Notes: generated by a model from the letters alone, not told the origin. A stretch of DNA of 64,000 nucleotides from Leptonema sp964619535 (GCA_964619535.1 CAZUEX010000004.1:1-64000); one strand, 5' to 3'. Numbered from the stretch's first letter, positions 15,837 through 24,688 are shown. Translations and numbers: made by a program.

Positions 15837-16912
15837 CCTTTTTTCTTCACGAGTTTCAATCGATCTTTAGAGCTGACGATATCCGTTACACGTACGCCGA
15901 AGTTTTCGTCAATCACGACGACCTCTCCTTTGGCGATGAGCTTGCCATTGACCAGCAGGTCTACAGGTTCGCCGGCCAGCTTGTCGAGCTCGAGAATCGA
16001 TCCTTCACCGAGGAGCAGAATCTCCTTGATGTACTTTCGCGTACGGCCCAGCTCCACCGTCACCGTCATCTGAACATCCAGTAGCAGGTCGAGATTCGGC
16101 GAGGCCAGACCCTGAACCGTTGTGGAGATTTGCGGGAACTCCACGTCCTGGATGGGAAGCTGATTGGACGATACCGAATCTCCTCCCTGGTCCATCATAT
16201 CGGCGGAGGGGATATGGGCCGACGCACTGCCTGCGTTGCGACTCAGGAAGTCCCGGGCCAGGGTAACGCCAAGCAGCACGGTTACCTTCGTATCGATAAG
16301 GCCTTCAATACTGAGATTGTACTGAATGCGCAGATAATGAGAATCCTCAAGCGGAGGAACCCCATCGGCTCCGTTCTTTACGTCGAGACCGGCATGGCTG
16401 ACCGGCTGGCCTACCTTGGCCGAGAACTGAGAAAGGACGGAATAGAGAAGCGGACCGATCGTATCCTTCACTGTGGCCAGCTGTGCACTGTCGAGGGCAG
16501 CGGGCTCTGCGGAATCACCGTTTGATCCCATTACTACACTGGCGATTTTGGCTCCGTCCTGGGTTGGCAGTATCAAATGCAGGGCCCCCTGAAGGCCACC
16601 GGTCATACGTTGCGTGAAATATACGGTGGCCTCGCCAAAATCTCGCGTAGCTTCCTGTGTAGGTCGCAGCTCTGCGTATGGGTTGGAGATTGATACCCGA
16701 CGATTGTTCAGGATTGTCATCAGTCCCTGCGCCCCTGAGCGCAGGCCTGAAAGAACGGCGTCCGCAATGGATTCTCGCTCCAGCGGGGACATGTCTACCC
16801 CGCCTCCGCCGCCTTCGGTGTCCGGAAGCGTCGTATCTTCCGAGACGGCATAGGGATCCGCTCCTCGCAATAGTGCGTCGATTTCTTCCTGTGTGAGGTT
16901 GCCTTCAGTCAT
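15833..16912 (-). CDS. fliY: Flagellar motor switch protein FliY/FliN
   Basis: Part of the C-ring that sets rotation direction of the periplasmic flagella. The N-terminus LTQEEIDALLRG (residues 6-17) matches the CheY-P-binding peptide of FliM/FliY. The middle (~45-240) is a CheC-like domain, and the C-terminal ~80 residues (LLLDVQMTVTVELGRTRKYIKEILLLGEGSILELDK...) are a clear FliN/SpoA domain. The Glu/Asn pairs that make CheC and Bacillus FliY phosphatases active are not recognisable where I would expect them (VLSGLRSGAQ and DTIGPLLYSV), so phosphatase activity is doubtful. Length fits spirochete FliY. It is divergent from dnaX and coupled to the SET gene downstream. FliN is an alternative name. 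Confidence 0.88.
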   Translation of the reverse strand: MTEGNLTQEEIDALLRGADPYAVSEDTTLPDTEGGGGGVDMSPLERESIADAVLSGLRSGAQGLMTILNNRRVSISNPYAELRPTQEATRDFGEATVYFTQRMTGGLQGALHLILPTQDGAKIASVVMGSNGDSAEPAALDSAQLATVKDTIGPLLYSVLSQFSAKVGQPVSHAGLDVKNGADGVPPLEDSHYLRIQYNLSIEGLIDTKVTVLLGVTLARDFLSRNAGSASAHIPSADMMDQGGDSVSSNQLPIQDVEFPQISTTVQGLASPNLDLLLDVQMTVTVELGRTRKYIKEILLLGEGSILELDKLAGEPVDLLVNGKLIAKGEVVVIDENFGVRVTDIVSSKDRLKLVKKKG

Positions 16913-17007
16913 AAGTCCGCCTGTGCGAATTATCGACAGTTCCAGAATAGTATGCAGAATTTCTCACAGAAGGGAACAGCTTTTTTGCACTTGTTTGTCC
17001 GTCCACC

Positions 17008-18486
17008 ATGGTGAAAGTCGTCCCGATGTCCGATATCCATCAGGTTCTGGCCCGAAAATACCGTCCACAGCTCTTTTCTGAGGTTGTGGAGCAGCATACG
17101 GCTGTGCATGCCCTCGAAAATGCCATCCGCGAGAATCGTGTTGGGTCAGCGTATCTGTTCTTCGGACCGCGAGGCGTGGGGAAGACGACCATTGCCCGAA
17201 TCCTGGCCAAGCGTATCAATTGTGAAAATCCCCGGGATACGGAGCCCTGTGATGCCTGTGAATCCTGCCTTTCCATCCAGAAGGGCTATTCCATGGATGT
17301 GATCGAGATCGATGCGGCCTCCAATCGCAAGATCGACGATATTCGGGACCTGCGTGAAAAGGTGAAGTTTCGACCGATTCGGGGTATCAAGAAGGTCTAT
17401 ATCATTGATGAGGTTCACATGTTGACGACGGAGGCCTTCAACGCCCTCCTTAAGACACTGGAAGAACCGCCCGATCATGTTGTTTTTGTACTGGCTACTA
17501 CAGAGTTGAATAAGATTCCCGAGACCATCCTGTCTCGCTGCCAGGTATTCACGTTTCGCAAGGTGCCGGTAACCAGGCTGACCCGCCATCTTACAGAGAT
17601 CTGTCGCCGTGAGAATATTGCTGCTGAAGAGGATGCCCTTTTCCTGATCGCAAGAAAAGGGGATGGATCCGTCCGAGATTCGCTGTCCTTTCTGGAACAG
17701 GCCGTTTCTTTCTGCGACCGCAATATTACGGCAGAGCGAATTCGTGAACTGACCGGCAGCTTCAAGCTTGAAACCTTTTTGCAGATCACCACTTCGTTGC
17801 TGGATCCCGCTGTGGGGCCCGATACGCTGATTCGTCCCATTGTGCAGATCTTCGATGAAGGCGGTGATCTGGAGCGCTTCGTCTGGGAATACATGGATTT
17901 TCTGCGCACGGCGCTCTATATCCGCCGTGGCGTGGCCGACTCCGACTTTCTCGGCTTAAGTGGCCAGGACATCGTTCGGATTCAAGAGGGGATCCAGGAG
18001 GTCTCCTCATCCCGACTGCAGCAGCTGTTTGATGACATGTTCGATCTGAAGGGCAGGGCGCATCAGATGCGGATTCGAAACTCCTACGAGGCGCGCATCC
18101 TGATCGAAATGACCCTGCTGCGCATTCATGAGAAGATGCACCGTCCGTCGCTCGATGACGTGATCCAGCAGCTGAATCATCTGTCCCGTGTGCTGGAAGG
18201 CGAGGACGTAAGCGAGGATCGGCTGTTTACACCACCGGCCGCCGCAGAGAAGCCTTCTCCTGTACAGTCGGCTCCGGCTCCTCCTCCGCCTCCTTCTTCC
18301 CCCGCCCCGAAAGCGGCTGCGAATCCACCTGCGCCGGAAGCGCCGAAGGTCCCGGAATCATCGGAGCGCAAGGTGTTCGGTGATTCCGAAACGAAGGACT
18401 TTTCCATCGAGAACGAGCTGCAGAAGCGCGTGCTGGGAACCCTTGTGGAGCCCGATTCGCTCCCCGACCTGAAGGGCAGTAAGTAG
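17008..18486 (+). CDS. dnaX: DNA polymerase III subunit gamma/tau DnaX
   Basis: The clamp-loader ATPase. HQVLARKYRPQLFSEVV (residues ~11-27) opens the family, GPRGVGKTT (~53-61) is Walker A, a four-cysteine zinc site lies at C71, C80, C83 and C86, IIDEVHML (~131-138) is Walker B, ATTELNKIPETILSRCQVF (~164-182) contains sensor 1 and the SRC arginine finger. A proline/alanine-rich linker (~410-455) precedes a short tail; the tail is shorter than in E. coli tau (492 versus 643 residues). No obvious frameshift site for a separate gamma form. The second Met (17026) matches the E. coli start better and has a GGTGAAAG upstream, so translation may begin there. Confidence 0.93.
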   Translation: MVKVVPMSDIHQVLARKYRPQLFSEVVEQHTAVHALENAIRENRVGSAYLFFGPRGVGKTTIARILAKRINCENPRDTEPCDACESCLSIQKGYSMDVIEIDAASNRKIDDIRDLREKVKFRPIRGIKKVYIIDEVHMLTTEAFNALLKTLEEPPDHVVFVLATTELNKIPETILSRCQVFTFRKVPVTRLTRHLTEICRRENIAAEEDALFLIARKGDGSVRDSLSFLEQAVSFCDRNITAERIRELTGSFKLETFLQITTSLLDPAVGPDTLIRPIVQIFDEGGDLERFVWEYMDFLRTALYIRRGVADSDFLGLSGQDIVRIQEGIQEVSSSRLQQLFDDMFDLKGRAHQMRIRNSYEARILIEMTLLRIHEKMHRPSLDDVIQQLNHLSRVLEGEDVSEDRLFTPPAAAEKPSPVQSAPAPPPPPSSPAPKAAANPPAPEAPKVPESSERKVFGDSETKDFSIENELQKRVLGTLVEPDSLPDLKGSK

Positions 18487-18544
18487 GGACGGTCGAATCC
18501 CGGGAAAGGCTTGTATTCTAAAACCGTGCTGAACAGGATGGCGT

Positions 18545-19195
18545 ATGCTGCGTCTTCTGGTAATCGTTCTTCTGGCTGCTCTTTCTGTCGCCTGTCACTC
18601 TCATGGGCGTGCCAATGAGCACATGCATCGTCATTCCTTTGATGACCTGGTCGCATCCTTTGATCATCCATCGCGGGATGCCTGGCAGAAGCCCGATGTT
18701 GTTCTGAAACACCTGGGACCGCTTAAGAATAGAACCGTGTTTGAAATCGGGGCAGGCACGGGATACTTTACGTTTCGTCTGGCCGCTGCCGAAGCATACG
18801 TCATCGCCGGCGATGTCGATGAGCGTTTTCTCGATCTCATCGAAAAGCGTCGTCAGGAACGGGGCATTTCTACGCAACGTTTGCGTACCCGTAAGATCCC
18901 TTATGATTCTCCGAACCTGAAGCAGGCAGAGGCCGATGTTGTTTTTACCGTGAATACGTATCACCATATCGAGAACCGAATCCCGTATTTTGCCGAGGTG
19001 CGCACCGGCCTCAAGCAAACCGGGGGGTGTGTTTTTTTGTATTTCATGAATGTCCACCGCGCCTGGGGGCGGGTTTGTTCTTTTCGCATCGAAGCCGACA
19101 GGGTTGCGGATGAACTCAAGAGATCGGGGTTCTCGAAGGTTAACGTCGACCAATCGTCGTTGCCCTACCAGTACATCGTAACAGCCTATCCATAA
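18545..19195 (+). CDS. Methyltransferase-fold protein with a lipoprotein-like signal
   Basis: Residues 1-17 (LRLLVIVLLAALSVACH) form a lipoprotein-type signal with the cysteine at residue 17. After a His-rich linker the mature part has the class I S-adenosylmethionine motif TVFEIGAGTGYFTFRLA (~63-79), an acidic strand end GDVDERF (~88-94) and VVFTVNTYHHIENR (~131-144), so it is UbiE-like with no residue obviously missing. SAM is not known to be available outside the cytoplasm, so either the signal is an uncleaved anchor or the protein works on something else; I cannot decide. AGGA lies seven bases before the ATG. It follows dnaX by 58 bp. Immediately after its stop lies an acyl-CoA dehydrogenase gene fragment. 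Confidence 0.75.
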   Translation: MLRLLVIVLLAALSVACHSHGRANEHMHRHSFDDLVASFDHPSRDAWQKPDVVLKHLGPLKNRTVFEIGAGTGYFTFRLAAAEAYVIAGDVDERFLDLIEKRRQERGISTQRLRTRKIPYDSPNLKQAEADVVFTVNTYHHIENRIPYFAEVRTGLKQTGGCVFLYFMNVHRAWGRVCSFRIEADRVADELKRSGFSKVNVDQSSLPYQYIVTAYP

Positions 19196-19202
19196 CGAGC
19201 AG

Positions 19203-19286
19203 CCCCTGGCACAGCCGATGGACCAGGCGCGGCTGACGTTTGAAAACGGCCGCGTCGTTCATCCCGAGCCCTTTGTCGATGTCGTC
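19203..19286 (+). pseudogene. Fragment of an acyl-CoA dehydrogenase gene
   Basis: These 84 bases encode PLAQPMDQARLTFENGRVVH and PEPFVDVV, matching residues ~84-111 of the intact acyl-CoA dehydrogenase at 20361-20444. By my count 70 of 84 bases agree, with only two amino acid changes; the rest are silent. The match begins 7 bp after the preceding stop codon and ends abruptly. It is therefore the remnant of a paralog or of a related allele that was under selection before it was broken, with the GIY-YIG-like gene now next to it. Confidence 0.8.
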
Positions 19287-19293
19287 GAAGACA

Positions 19294-19893
19294 TTATGAG
19301 CGTGTTGGCGGTGGTATTAACGTCTCAAAGCCAATGACCTTTGCTTTGTCTGGAAAAGTGTTTTTCAATGATAAACCGGAGTCATATGCAGCGGAAGAGA
19401 TTCGCTTCGAATTTTCGATGATCGGAAAGTTTTTTTCCAGATCAGGAGTTGAGAGCACATGATATATCAATGTGCTTTCGGCAATATCAATTAGATCCTC
19501 GTGCATTTGAAATGGGCAGAAGAAGAATGCCGTATCTTCGAGATTCTCACGGGCAATTCTCTGGTATTCCTCTAAATTCATGAAGAATTCCGCGAAATTA
19601 TCCTCTAGTTTGTATTTCGTTACAAGGCGAAGATTCCTTCGTTCCGCAGGATCGTACAGGTAATATCTGCCCGATACCGTATCGCGTAGATGGCCTGTCG
19701 TGCTCCCATAGCCCACGAGACGCGCTGTGATTGACATTGAGCTTTTCCCGATGTACTGGACGTGATATTCACCATTGAATGGAACCGTGAACAGATAAAG
19801 GCCGGGCAGGCTCTGTGAATAAAATTCTGGGTCTTTGATGGAGAACGGTCCTTCCCAGTCAAGATACAATACATCTTCATCTCTTCTTATCAT
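19294..19893 (-). CDS. GIY-YIG-like nuclease domain protein
   Basis: A 199-residue protein with a plausible GIY-YIG fold: PGLYLFTV (residues 30-37) supplies the first motif as GLY, VQYIGKSS (45-52) is the YIG motif, R58 follows as the usual arginine, and E139 in DIAESTLIYH is placed like the metal-binding Glu. No added domains are apparent. GIY-YIG enzymes cut DNA in repair, restriction and mobile elements; which applies is unknown. The gene is AT-richer than its neighbours and sits between a dehydrogenase fragment and the intact dehydrogenase gene, so it was probably acquired horizontally. About 220 bp upstream of it (to 20112) hold no gene. Confidence 0.6.
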   Translation of the reverse strand: MIRRDEDVLYLDWEGPFSIKDPEFYSQSLPGLYLFTVPFNGEYHVQYIGKSSMSITARLVGYGSTTGHLRDTVSGRYYLYDPAERRNLRLVTKYKLEDNFAEFFMNLEEYQRIARENLEDTAFFFCPFQMHEDLIDIAESTLIYHVLSTPDLEKNFPIIENSKRISSAAYDSGLSLKNTFPDKAKVIGFETLIPPPTRS

Positions 19894-20111
19894 TTGGACA
19901 CCTCATTTAGAAACCTGTTGCCGTCGTACAAGAGCAGTTCGATTGTTGTCTAATCCGCTCTTTGGTCAATAATTTTTTACAGGGCTGGTTTGTGGCAACC
20001 TGTCTGCAGGCTGCCACCGTTTGCATTTGCCAATCACGTAGCGGGCTTCTTCCTGTTAGTTTTACGTCAAATGTTTGCTTGCCCGAAGCACCGGCCGTGA
20101 TCTGATGCCCT

Positions 20112-21866
20112 ATGATTCAGGGCAATTATTTCGAAGATAATAGCGACCTACAGCAGCACTTTAACACGTTTATTGATTGGGACGAGGTCGTCTCGCTGTA
20201 CGAGGATGGATTCGCCGACGCTGCTGCATTTGACGCAGCCGAGCCGGGCAGCGTGCAGGCTGAGCGGTTGTCTATGGCTCCACGCAGTACCTCCGAGGCC
20301 GTTGATTATTACAGACAGATTCTTGAAGGCTACGGTGAATTCTGGGGCAAAGAGGTAGCTCCTCTGGCGCAGCCAATGGACCAGGCCGGTCTGACCTTTG
20401 AAAATGGGCGTGTCATTCACCCGGAGCCCTTTGTCGATGTCGTTAAGAAATTTCATGCCACGGGATTGCATCCGGTGGCATTCCTGCGTCGTTTTGGTGG
20501 CCTGGGCGTGCCGCATGTTGTAAAAGCGATGGCCTTTGAGCTTGCCTACAGGGCCGATACGTCGATGACGATTGCTGCTGGCAGTGTGAATCTTGCGGGC
20601 ATTCTTGAGATGTATGCCAGCGAAGAACTCTGTGAAGAGTGGATACCCAGACTCATCGAAGACGGTTATGCCGTTACCATGGGATTAACCGAGCCGGACT
20701 TCGGCTCCGACCTCCCCTCTGTGCGCACCAGGGCCGAACTGGTGGACGGTCGCTGGCTTCTTACAGGAACGAAGCGCTTTCAGACCGTGGCCAGTGGGAT
20801 CAATGACATCCCCTCTGTAATTCTCGCTCTGGCGCGAACCGGTGATGCCGGAGCACGTGGGCTTTCGTTTTTTCTCGTCGAAGGCAAGGATGTTGAGATC
20901 AGCGGCCTTGAGAAAAAGCTGGGCCTGAAGGCATCGGCCACATGCGAGGTGGTTCTGGATCGATCCCCCGGTGTTCTGATTGGCGAGAAGGGCTACGGCC
21001 TTTCGCGCTACGTCATCGGAATGCTGAACGGAGCAAGGTTAAGCGTTGCCTCTCAGGGAACCGGGATTGCCATGGCCGCTTTTAAAGAAGCCGAAAAGTA
21101 TGCCCGGGAACGCATCCAGTTCGGGAAACCGATTGCTGAGCTACCTGCTGTTGCCCGTATGCTCCGTCGTATGGAGGTGGAGATCAAGGCCATGCGCTGC
21201 CTTATGGTCGAGGCCGCCTTAAGCGTCGACCGGTATCACTGGGCTGAGCTGCGTAATCGCTTTGCTGAGACCGGACAATCCGCTTCTGCAAAGCGGTCGA
21301 ATCAGACCGATACTCGAAAATGGGAGAAGATCGCCTCCATTCTTACTCCGATATCGAAGTACTATATATCGGAATCGTGTAATTCGGTCGTATATGATGG
21401 CCTGCAGGTCCTTGGCGGAGCAGGTTATACCGAAGAATACGATCTGGCCCGTCTGTATCGGGATGCTCGTATAACGAACATTTATGATGGCACGACACAG
21501 ATTCAGGTAAATGCCGCTATTGGAGGTGTCGTTGCAGGAGTATCTCCCAGAGGTCATCTGCGCGAATATATCGATGCACAGTTTGCTGCCCTGCCGCAGG
21601 AGAACGAGCGACTGATCAAAATGCGCGAAACCTTCGAAAGCATCGTCGCTCTGTATAAGGATCTGCCCGATGCCGACATAAAAGGTCGGTATAGCTTTGA
21701 GGTTGTGCAGTCTGCCGCACGTCTGCTCTGTTCATTGTTCCTGGAAAAGACTGCAGGAAAGCTGACAGGAAGCGACCGGGAAGAAAGGCTTCAGGTGGCG
21801 AAAGAATATCAAATTGACTCCATGGCGATCCTTACAGGCAATGAGATTAAACTGGAGAATGTATGA
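20112..21866 (+). CDS. Acyl-CoA dehydrogenase, long (~580-residue) type
   Basis: FAD-dependent dehydrogenation of acyl-CoA, the first step of beta-oxidation. Visible signatures: VTMGLTEPDFGSDLPSVRT (residues ~194-212, the family's FAD-contact motif), WLLTGTKRFQTVA, RIQFGKPIAELPAVARML (~337-354) and LQVLGGAGYTEEYDLARLYRDARITNIYDGTTQIQ (~437-471) with the glycine-rich FAD loop. The catalytic Glu is likely the one in TEEYDL. Extra N-terminal (~80) and C-terminal (~100) segments make it the DmdC/FadE-like long form. The start codon lies in the loop of a small hairpin (GCCCT at 20107, AGGGC at 20119), and no good ribosome site is visible. It overlaps the next gene by 4 bp (ATGA). Confidence 0.9.
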   Translation: MIQGNYFEDNSDLQQHFNTFIDWDEVVSLYEDGFADAAAFDAAEPGSVQAERLSMAPRSTSEAVDYYRQILEGYGEFWGKEVAPLAQPMDQAGLTFENGRVIHPEPFVDVVKKFHATGLHPVAFLRRFGGLGVPHVVKAMAFELAYRADTSMTIAAGSVNLAGILEMYASEELCEEWIPRLIEDGYAVTMGLTEPDFGSDLPSVRTRAELVDGRWLLTGTKRFQTVASGINDIPSVILALARTGDAGARGLSFFLVEGKDVEISGLEKKLGLKASATCEVVLDRSPGVLIGEKGYGLSRYVIGMLNGARLSVASQGTGIAMAAFKEAEKYARERIQFGKPIAELPAVARMLRRMEVEIKAMRCLMVEAALSVDRYHWAELRNRFAETGQSASAKRSNQTDTRKWEKIASILTPISKYYISESCNSVVYDGLQVLGGAGYTEEYDLARLYRDARITNIYDGTTQIQVNAAIGGVVAGVSPRGHLREYIDAQFAALPQENERLIKMRETFESIVALYKDLPDADIKGRYSFEVVQSAARLLCSLFLEKTAGKLTGSDREERLQVAKEYQIDSMAILTGNEIKLENV

Positions 21867-22606
21867 TGCAGAGGGCTTTTTTCTGGTTATCCTTACCGTT
21901 CGTATCGGTGCAGGCATTGCGTCTGCGAAAACGAGCGCCGCGGTTTCCACCCGCTGAAGGTCAGCGATCCGGTGTTACGGGAAGAGGAAAGACAGGACGA
22001 TTGCTCTGTATAGGCGATTCGATCATCGATGGTGTTGGTGCCCGTACGATAGATCGGGCCCTTGTTGGCAGTATCGCCTCTGCCTGGGCCAGAACAGGTC
22101 GAAAGGTGCACTATCGCGCCATCGGTCGCACCGGTGCAACGTCATCAGAGATTATCGAAGAGATGCTTCCACAGCTGCGAATGACAGAGGATAAGCCAGC
22201 CGAGCTCATCGTTGTTTCGGCCGGAGTCAATGACATTACCGGACTTCAGCGCACGGGTCGATGGAGATACAACCTCTATCGGATCATTGGCGAACTGCGC
22301 GAATACTCACCCGAGGCGACTATAGTTTTTCTCGGTATTCCACCCCTCTGGCGGTTTCCGCTTTTGCCGGAGCCTCTTCGCTCCGTGATCGGAATTCGAG
22401 CGCGCACATTTGACCGTATACTGAAGAGCGTGACGGAGCAGCATCATGGCGTGCTTCATGTGCCTTTACAGTTCGATGCCAGGCCCGAACAGTTTTCTGG
22501 GGATGGCTATCATCCCAATGAAGAAAGCTATGCTTATATTGGCGAGCTTGTACTGCATCAGGCATTGCACCATGGTGAAACAGCAGCTCAGGCGAGAACT
22601 GCCTGA
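21863..22606 (+). CDS. SGNH/GDSL-family hydrolase
   Basis: A 247-residue esterase or lysophospholipase-like protein. Block I is LLCIGDSIIDGVGAR (residues ~46-60, nucleophile Ser in GDS), block III is VVSAGVNDITG (~115-125) and block V is GDGYHPNEESYA (~213-224) with the catalytic Asp/His pair. A short N-terminal hydrophobic stretch (AFFWLSLPFVSVQAL) could be a signal anchor. It is translationally coupled to the acyl-CoA dehydrogenase gene (4-bp overlap), so it may release fatty acids or act on acyl-CoA intermediates fed to that enzyme. Confidence 0.85.
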   Translation: MMQRAFFWLSLPFVSVQALRLRKRAPRFPPAEGQRSGVTGRGKTGRLLCIGDSIIDGVGARTIDRALVGSIASAWARTGRKVHYRAIGRTGATSSEIIEEMLPQLRMTEDKPAELIVVSAGVNDITGLQRTGRWRYNLYRIIGELREYSPEATIVFLGIPPLWRFPLLPEPLRSVIGIRARTFDRILKSVTEQHHGVLHVPLQFDARPEQFSGDGYHPNEESYAYIGELVLHQALHHGETAAQARTA

Positions 22607-22647
22607 GCAGTCTGCATCTCGTTGCTGCGTACCGGGACTGGCCCGGC

Positions 22648-23337
22648 TCAGATCCAGCCAAGCCAGCCGGCAAAAACGATCATAGCTACCACATCGATGG
22701 CAAACATCGTTGAAATAAAGGCAATCTGCCGTTTTGGCTTCCAGTCATAACAATAGAAGGCAGCCAGGAAAAAGGGAATATAAACCGTGATAAAGACGGG
22801 CAGGGCACCCCACCACGGATAAACCCAGACGAAGGTCGGTGTCTTTGCCAGGAAAATCTCGACGATAGAAAAGAAGGCTGCATTGCCCACGGCAAAAAAG
22901 AGCCGGTTCGGAATACCTGCGATGCGCAGTCCTGGATCCTCGGGAAGCAGTTTGCTTAACACCAGGCCGGCAATCGAGAACATGAAGCTGAGTTCAATGC
23001 CCACACCGACCAGAAGCAGCCAGGCCGTTCCTGTGGGTACGGTCCACAGTGCATGTCCGCTGAAATGCTGAATCAGGGCATTTATGATCTCGAAGAACCA
23101 GTGAACTGAATAAAGAGCAAGGCCGGCCGCTATACCGCGCCAGTTCTTCTTCGAGTATTCATTGGTATACACGTAGACTACGAAGGCCAGAAGGGTTATG
23201 ACATACCATTGAAAGTTATCGCCCTTTCGCAGGATGCTTAAAGCGGCATCGGTTGCCTGTGGATTGTTCAGCTGCATAAGACCTCGAATAGAAGGATTGA
23301 TGAGAATCGATCTGATTCCAGTTACAGGATCATTCAA
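22648..23337 (-). CDS. Integral membrane protein of unknown function
   Basis: I do not recognise this 229-residue protein. It has about six hydrophobic segments (for example VITLLAFVVYVYTN, IAAGLALYSVHWFFEIINAL, AWLLLVGVGIELSFMFSIAGLVL, RLFFAVGNAAFFSIVEIFLA, LPVFITVYIPFFLAAFYC and FAIDVVAMIVFAGWLGWI). Conserved-looking polar residues inside segments (HWFFE, YCYDW) might bind a ligand or a cofactor. The tail is convergent with the SGNH hydrolase gene, 41 bp apart. It is divergent from the MFS gene; both promoters must lie in the 133 bp between them. Confidence 0.6.
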   Translation of the reverse strand: MNDPVTGIRSILINPSIRGLMQLNNPQATDAALSILRKGDNFQWYVITLLAFVVYVYTNEYSKKNWRGIAAGLALYSVHWFFEIINALIQHFSGHALWTVPTGTAWLLLVGVGIELSFMFSIAGLVLSKLLPEDPGLRIAGIPNRLFFAVGNAAFFSIVEIFLAKTPTFVWVYPWWGALPVFITVYIPFFLAAFYCYDWKPKRQIAFISTMFAIDVVAMIVFAGWLGWI

Positions 23338-23470
23338 GTAAAAAATACGGTTCGGTTGCCGGATCTGTGCCGTTGACCGGAGAAAGCTTGCGAAAAGGCT
23401 GGCATCTCTTTATGGCGGCTTTTTTGTTGTTTCCTGACAGATAGAAAAGCTACTCCATCGCCCGAGTCCT

Positions 23471-24682
23471 ATGCAAACGAAACCCACGTTGTTCACCGAC
23501 AAACAGGAAAAGCTCATCGTAGCCCTCCTCACACTGATGAACTTCGCCCACATCCTGGACTTTGTGATCATGATGCCGCTTGGGCCGAAACTCATTCATG
23601 CCTTTCACATCGATGCTCCGAAATTTGGCATCCTGGTTTCTGCCTATGCCTTTTCGGCGGCCACCTCTGGTTTGCTTGGTGCATTTGTCATTGATCGTTT
23701 TGATCGCAAGCATGCGCTTCTGGTTCTATTCAGCGGGTTTACCCTGGGGACGCTTCTCTGTGCCATTGCCTGGAATTACTGGTTGATGCTTTTTGCGCGT
23801 ATCATGGCCGGTGGCTTTGGAGGTATCCTTGGTGGAGTGATCTTTTCGATAATCGGTGATCTCTTTCCGCCGGAGCGACGTGGAACGCCAACGGGCGTGA
23901 TCATGAGTGCCTTTTCGGTTGCCTCAGTCGTCGGGATTCCGATTGGCTTGAAGGCTGCTGATCTTCTGGGATGGCAGAGTCCTTTCTACATGATTGCCGC
24001 TATCTGTGCTGTGATCATTCCTTATGCCTATCGCATCTTTCCATCGGTGAAAGGCCATCACCAACATGCCAGGCTACACTGGCTGGCCCTGCTGAAGACG
24101 ATCTTCTTTACGGGCAAGCACTGGATCCTTTTTGCCTTTGTGTTTACGGTCGTTGTGGGAGGGTTCAGCGTGATTCCTTATATGCCGATCTATCTCGTTG
24201 AGAATGCAGGTCTGAGCAGCGAGCATCTCTTTCTTGTATACTTTATCGGTGGCTGTTTTACGTTTTTTTCTTCGCGCTGGATTGGCCGGCTTTCGGATCG
24301 CTATGGCAAGATTCCTGTGTTCCGCGTGGTGGCCACGATGTCCATATTGCCCATTTTCGCTGTGACGAATCTGCCTCGTTCGTCCGAGGTTGTGATCTTC
24401 ACGTTAACCACGTTTTTTATGGTTCTGGTGTCTGGACGTTTTGTTCCTGCCCTTGCCTTGATTACAGGCAACGTGGACAGCCGGATTCGAGGTAGCTTTA
24501 TGAGCGTGAATTCGTCAGTGCAACAGATGTCCGCAGGGTTTGCAACGATCCTTGGTGGATTCCTTGCAGGCAGTGCAGGCGAAGGTCAACCGATTCCGCA
24601 CTATCATCATGCTGGATATCTCGCTATCGGTGTCATTCTGGTCAGTCTATTCCTTGTTCGTTATCTTGCCAGAGAACAGTAG
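23471..24682 (+). CDS. Major facilitator superfamily transporter
   Basis: A 403-residue MFS permease with the twelve-segment pattern. The loop 2-3 signature is present as GAFVIDRFDRKHALL (residues ~76-90), and the equivalent in the second half reads SSRWIGRLSDRYGKIPVFR (~275-293). Motif-5-like IMSAFSVASVVGIPIGLKAAD suggests the drug:H+ antiporter-1 or sugar-efflux (AraJ/YdhP-like) branch. The substrate is unknown. No ribosome site is obvious. It ends 6 bp from the convergent queuosine-precursor transporter gene, with no terminator between them. Confidence 0.85.
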   Translation: MQTKPTLFTDKQEKLIVALLTLMNFAHILDFVIMMPLGPKLIHAFHIDAPKFGILVSAYAFSAATSGLLGAFVIDRFDRKHALLVLFSGFTLGTLLCAIAWNYWLMLFARIMAGGFGGILGGVIFSIIGDLFPPERRGTPTGVIMSAFSVASVVGIPIGLKAADLLGWQSPFYMIAAICAVIIPYAYRIFPSVKGHHQHARLHWLALLKTIFFTGKHWILFAFVFTVVVGGFSVIPYMPIYLVENAGLSSEHLFLVYFIGGCFTFFSSRWIGRLSDRYGKIPVFRVVATMSILPIFAVTNLPRSSEVVIFTLTTFFMVLVSGRFVPALALITGNVDSRIRGSFMSVNSSVQQMSAGFATILGGFLAGSAGEGQPIPHYHHAGYLAIGVILVSLFLVRYLAREQ

Positions 24683-24688
24683 AGGCAG

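Noticed and set aside
16930..16937. GTCGATAA (minus strand) as a flagellar sigma-28 -10 element before fliY
   Set aside because: The matching -35 TAAA is missing at the proper distance; one good hexamer alone is not enough.
22632..22646. CCGGG-ACTGG-CCCGG hairpin between the convergent SGNH and membrane-protein genes as a terminator
   Set aside because: No T-tract on either strand and only a 5-bp stem.
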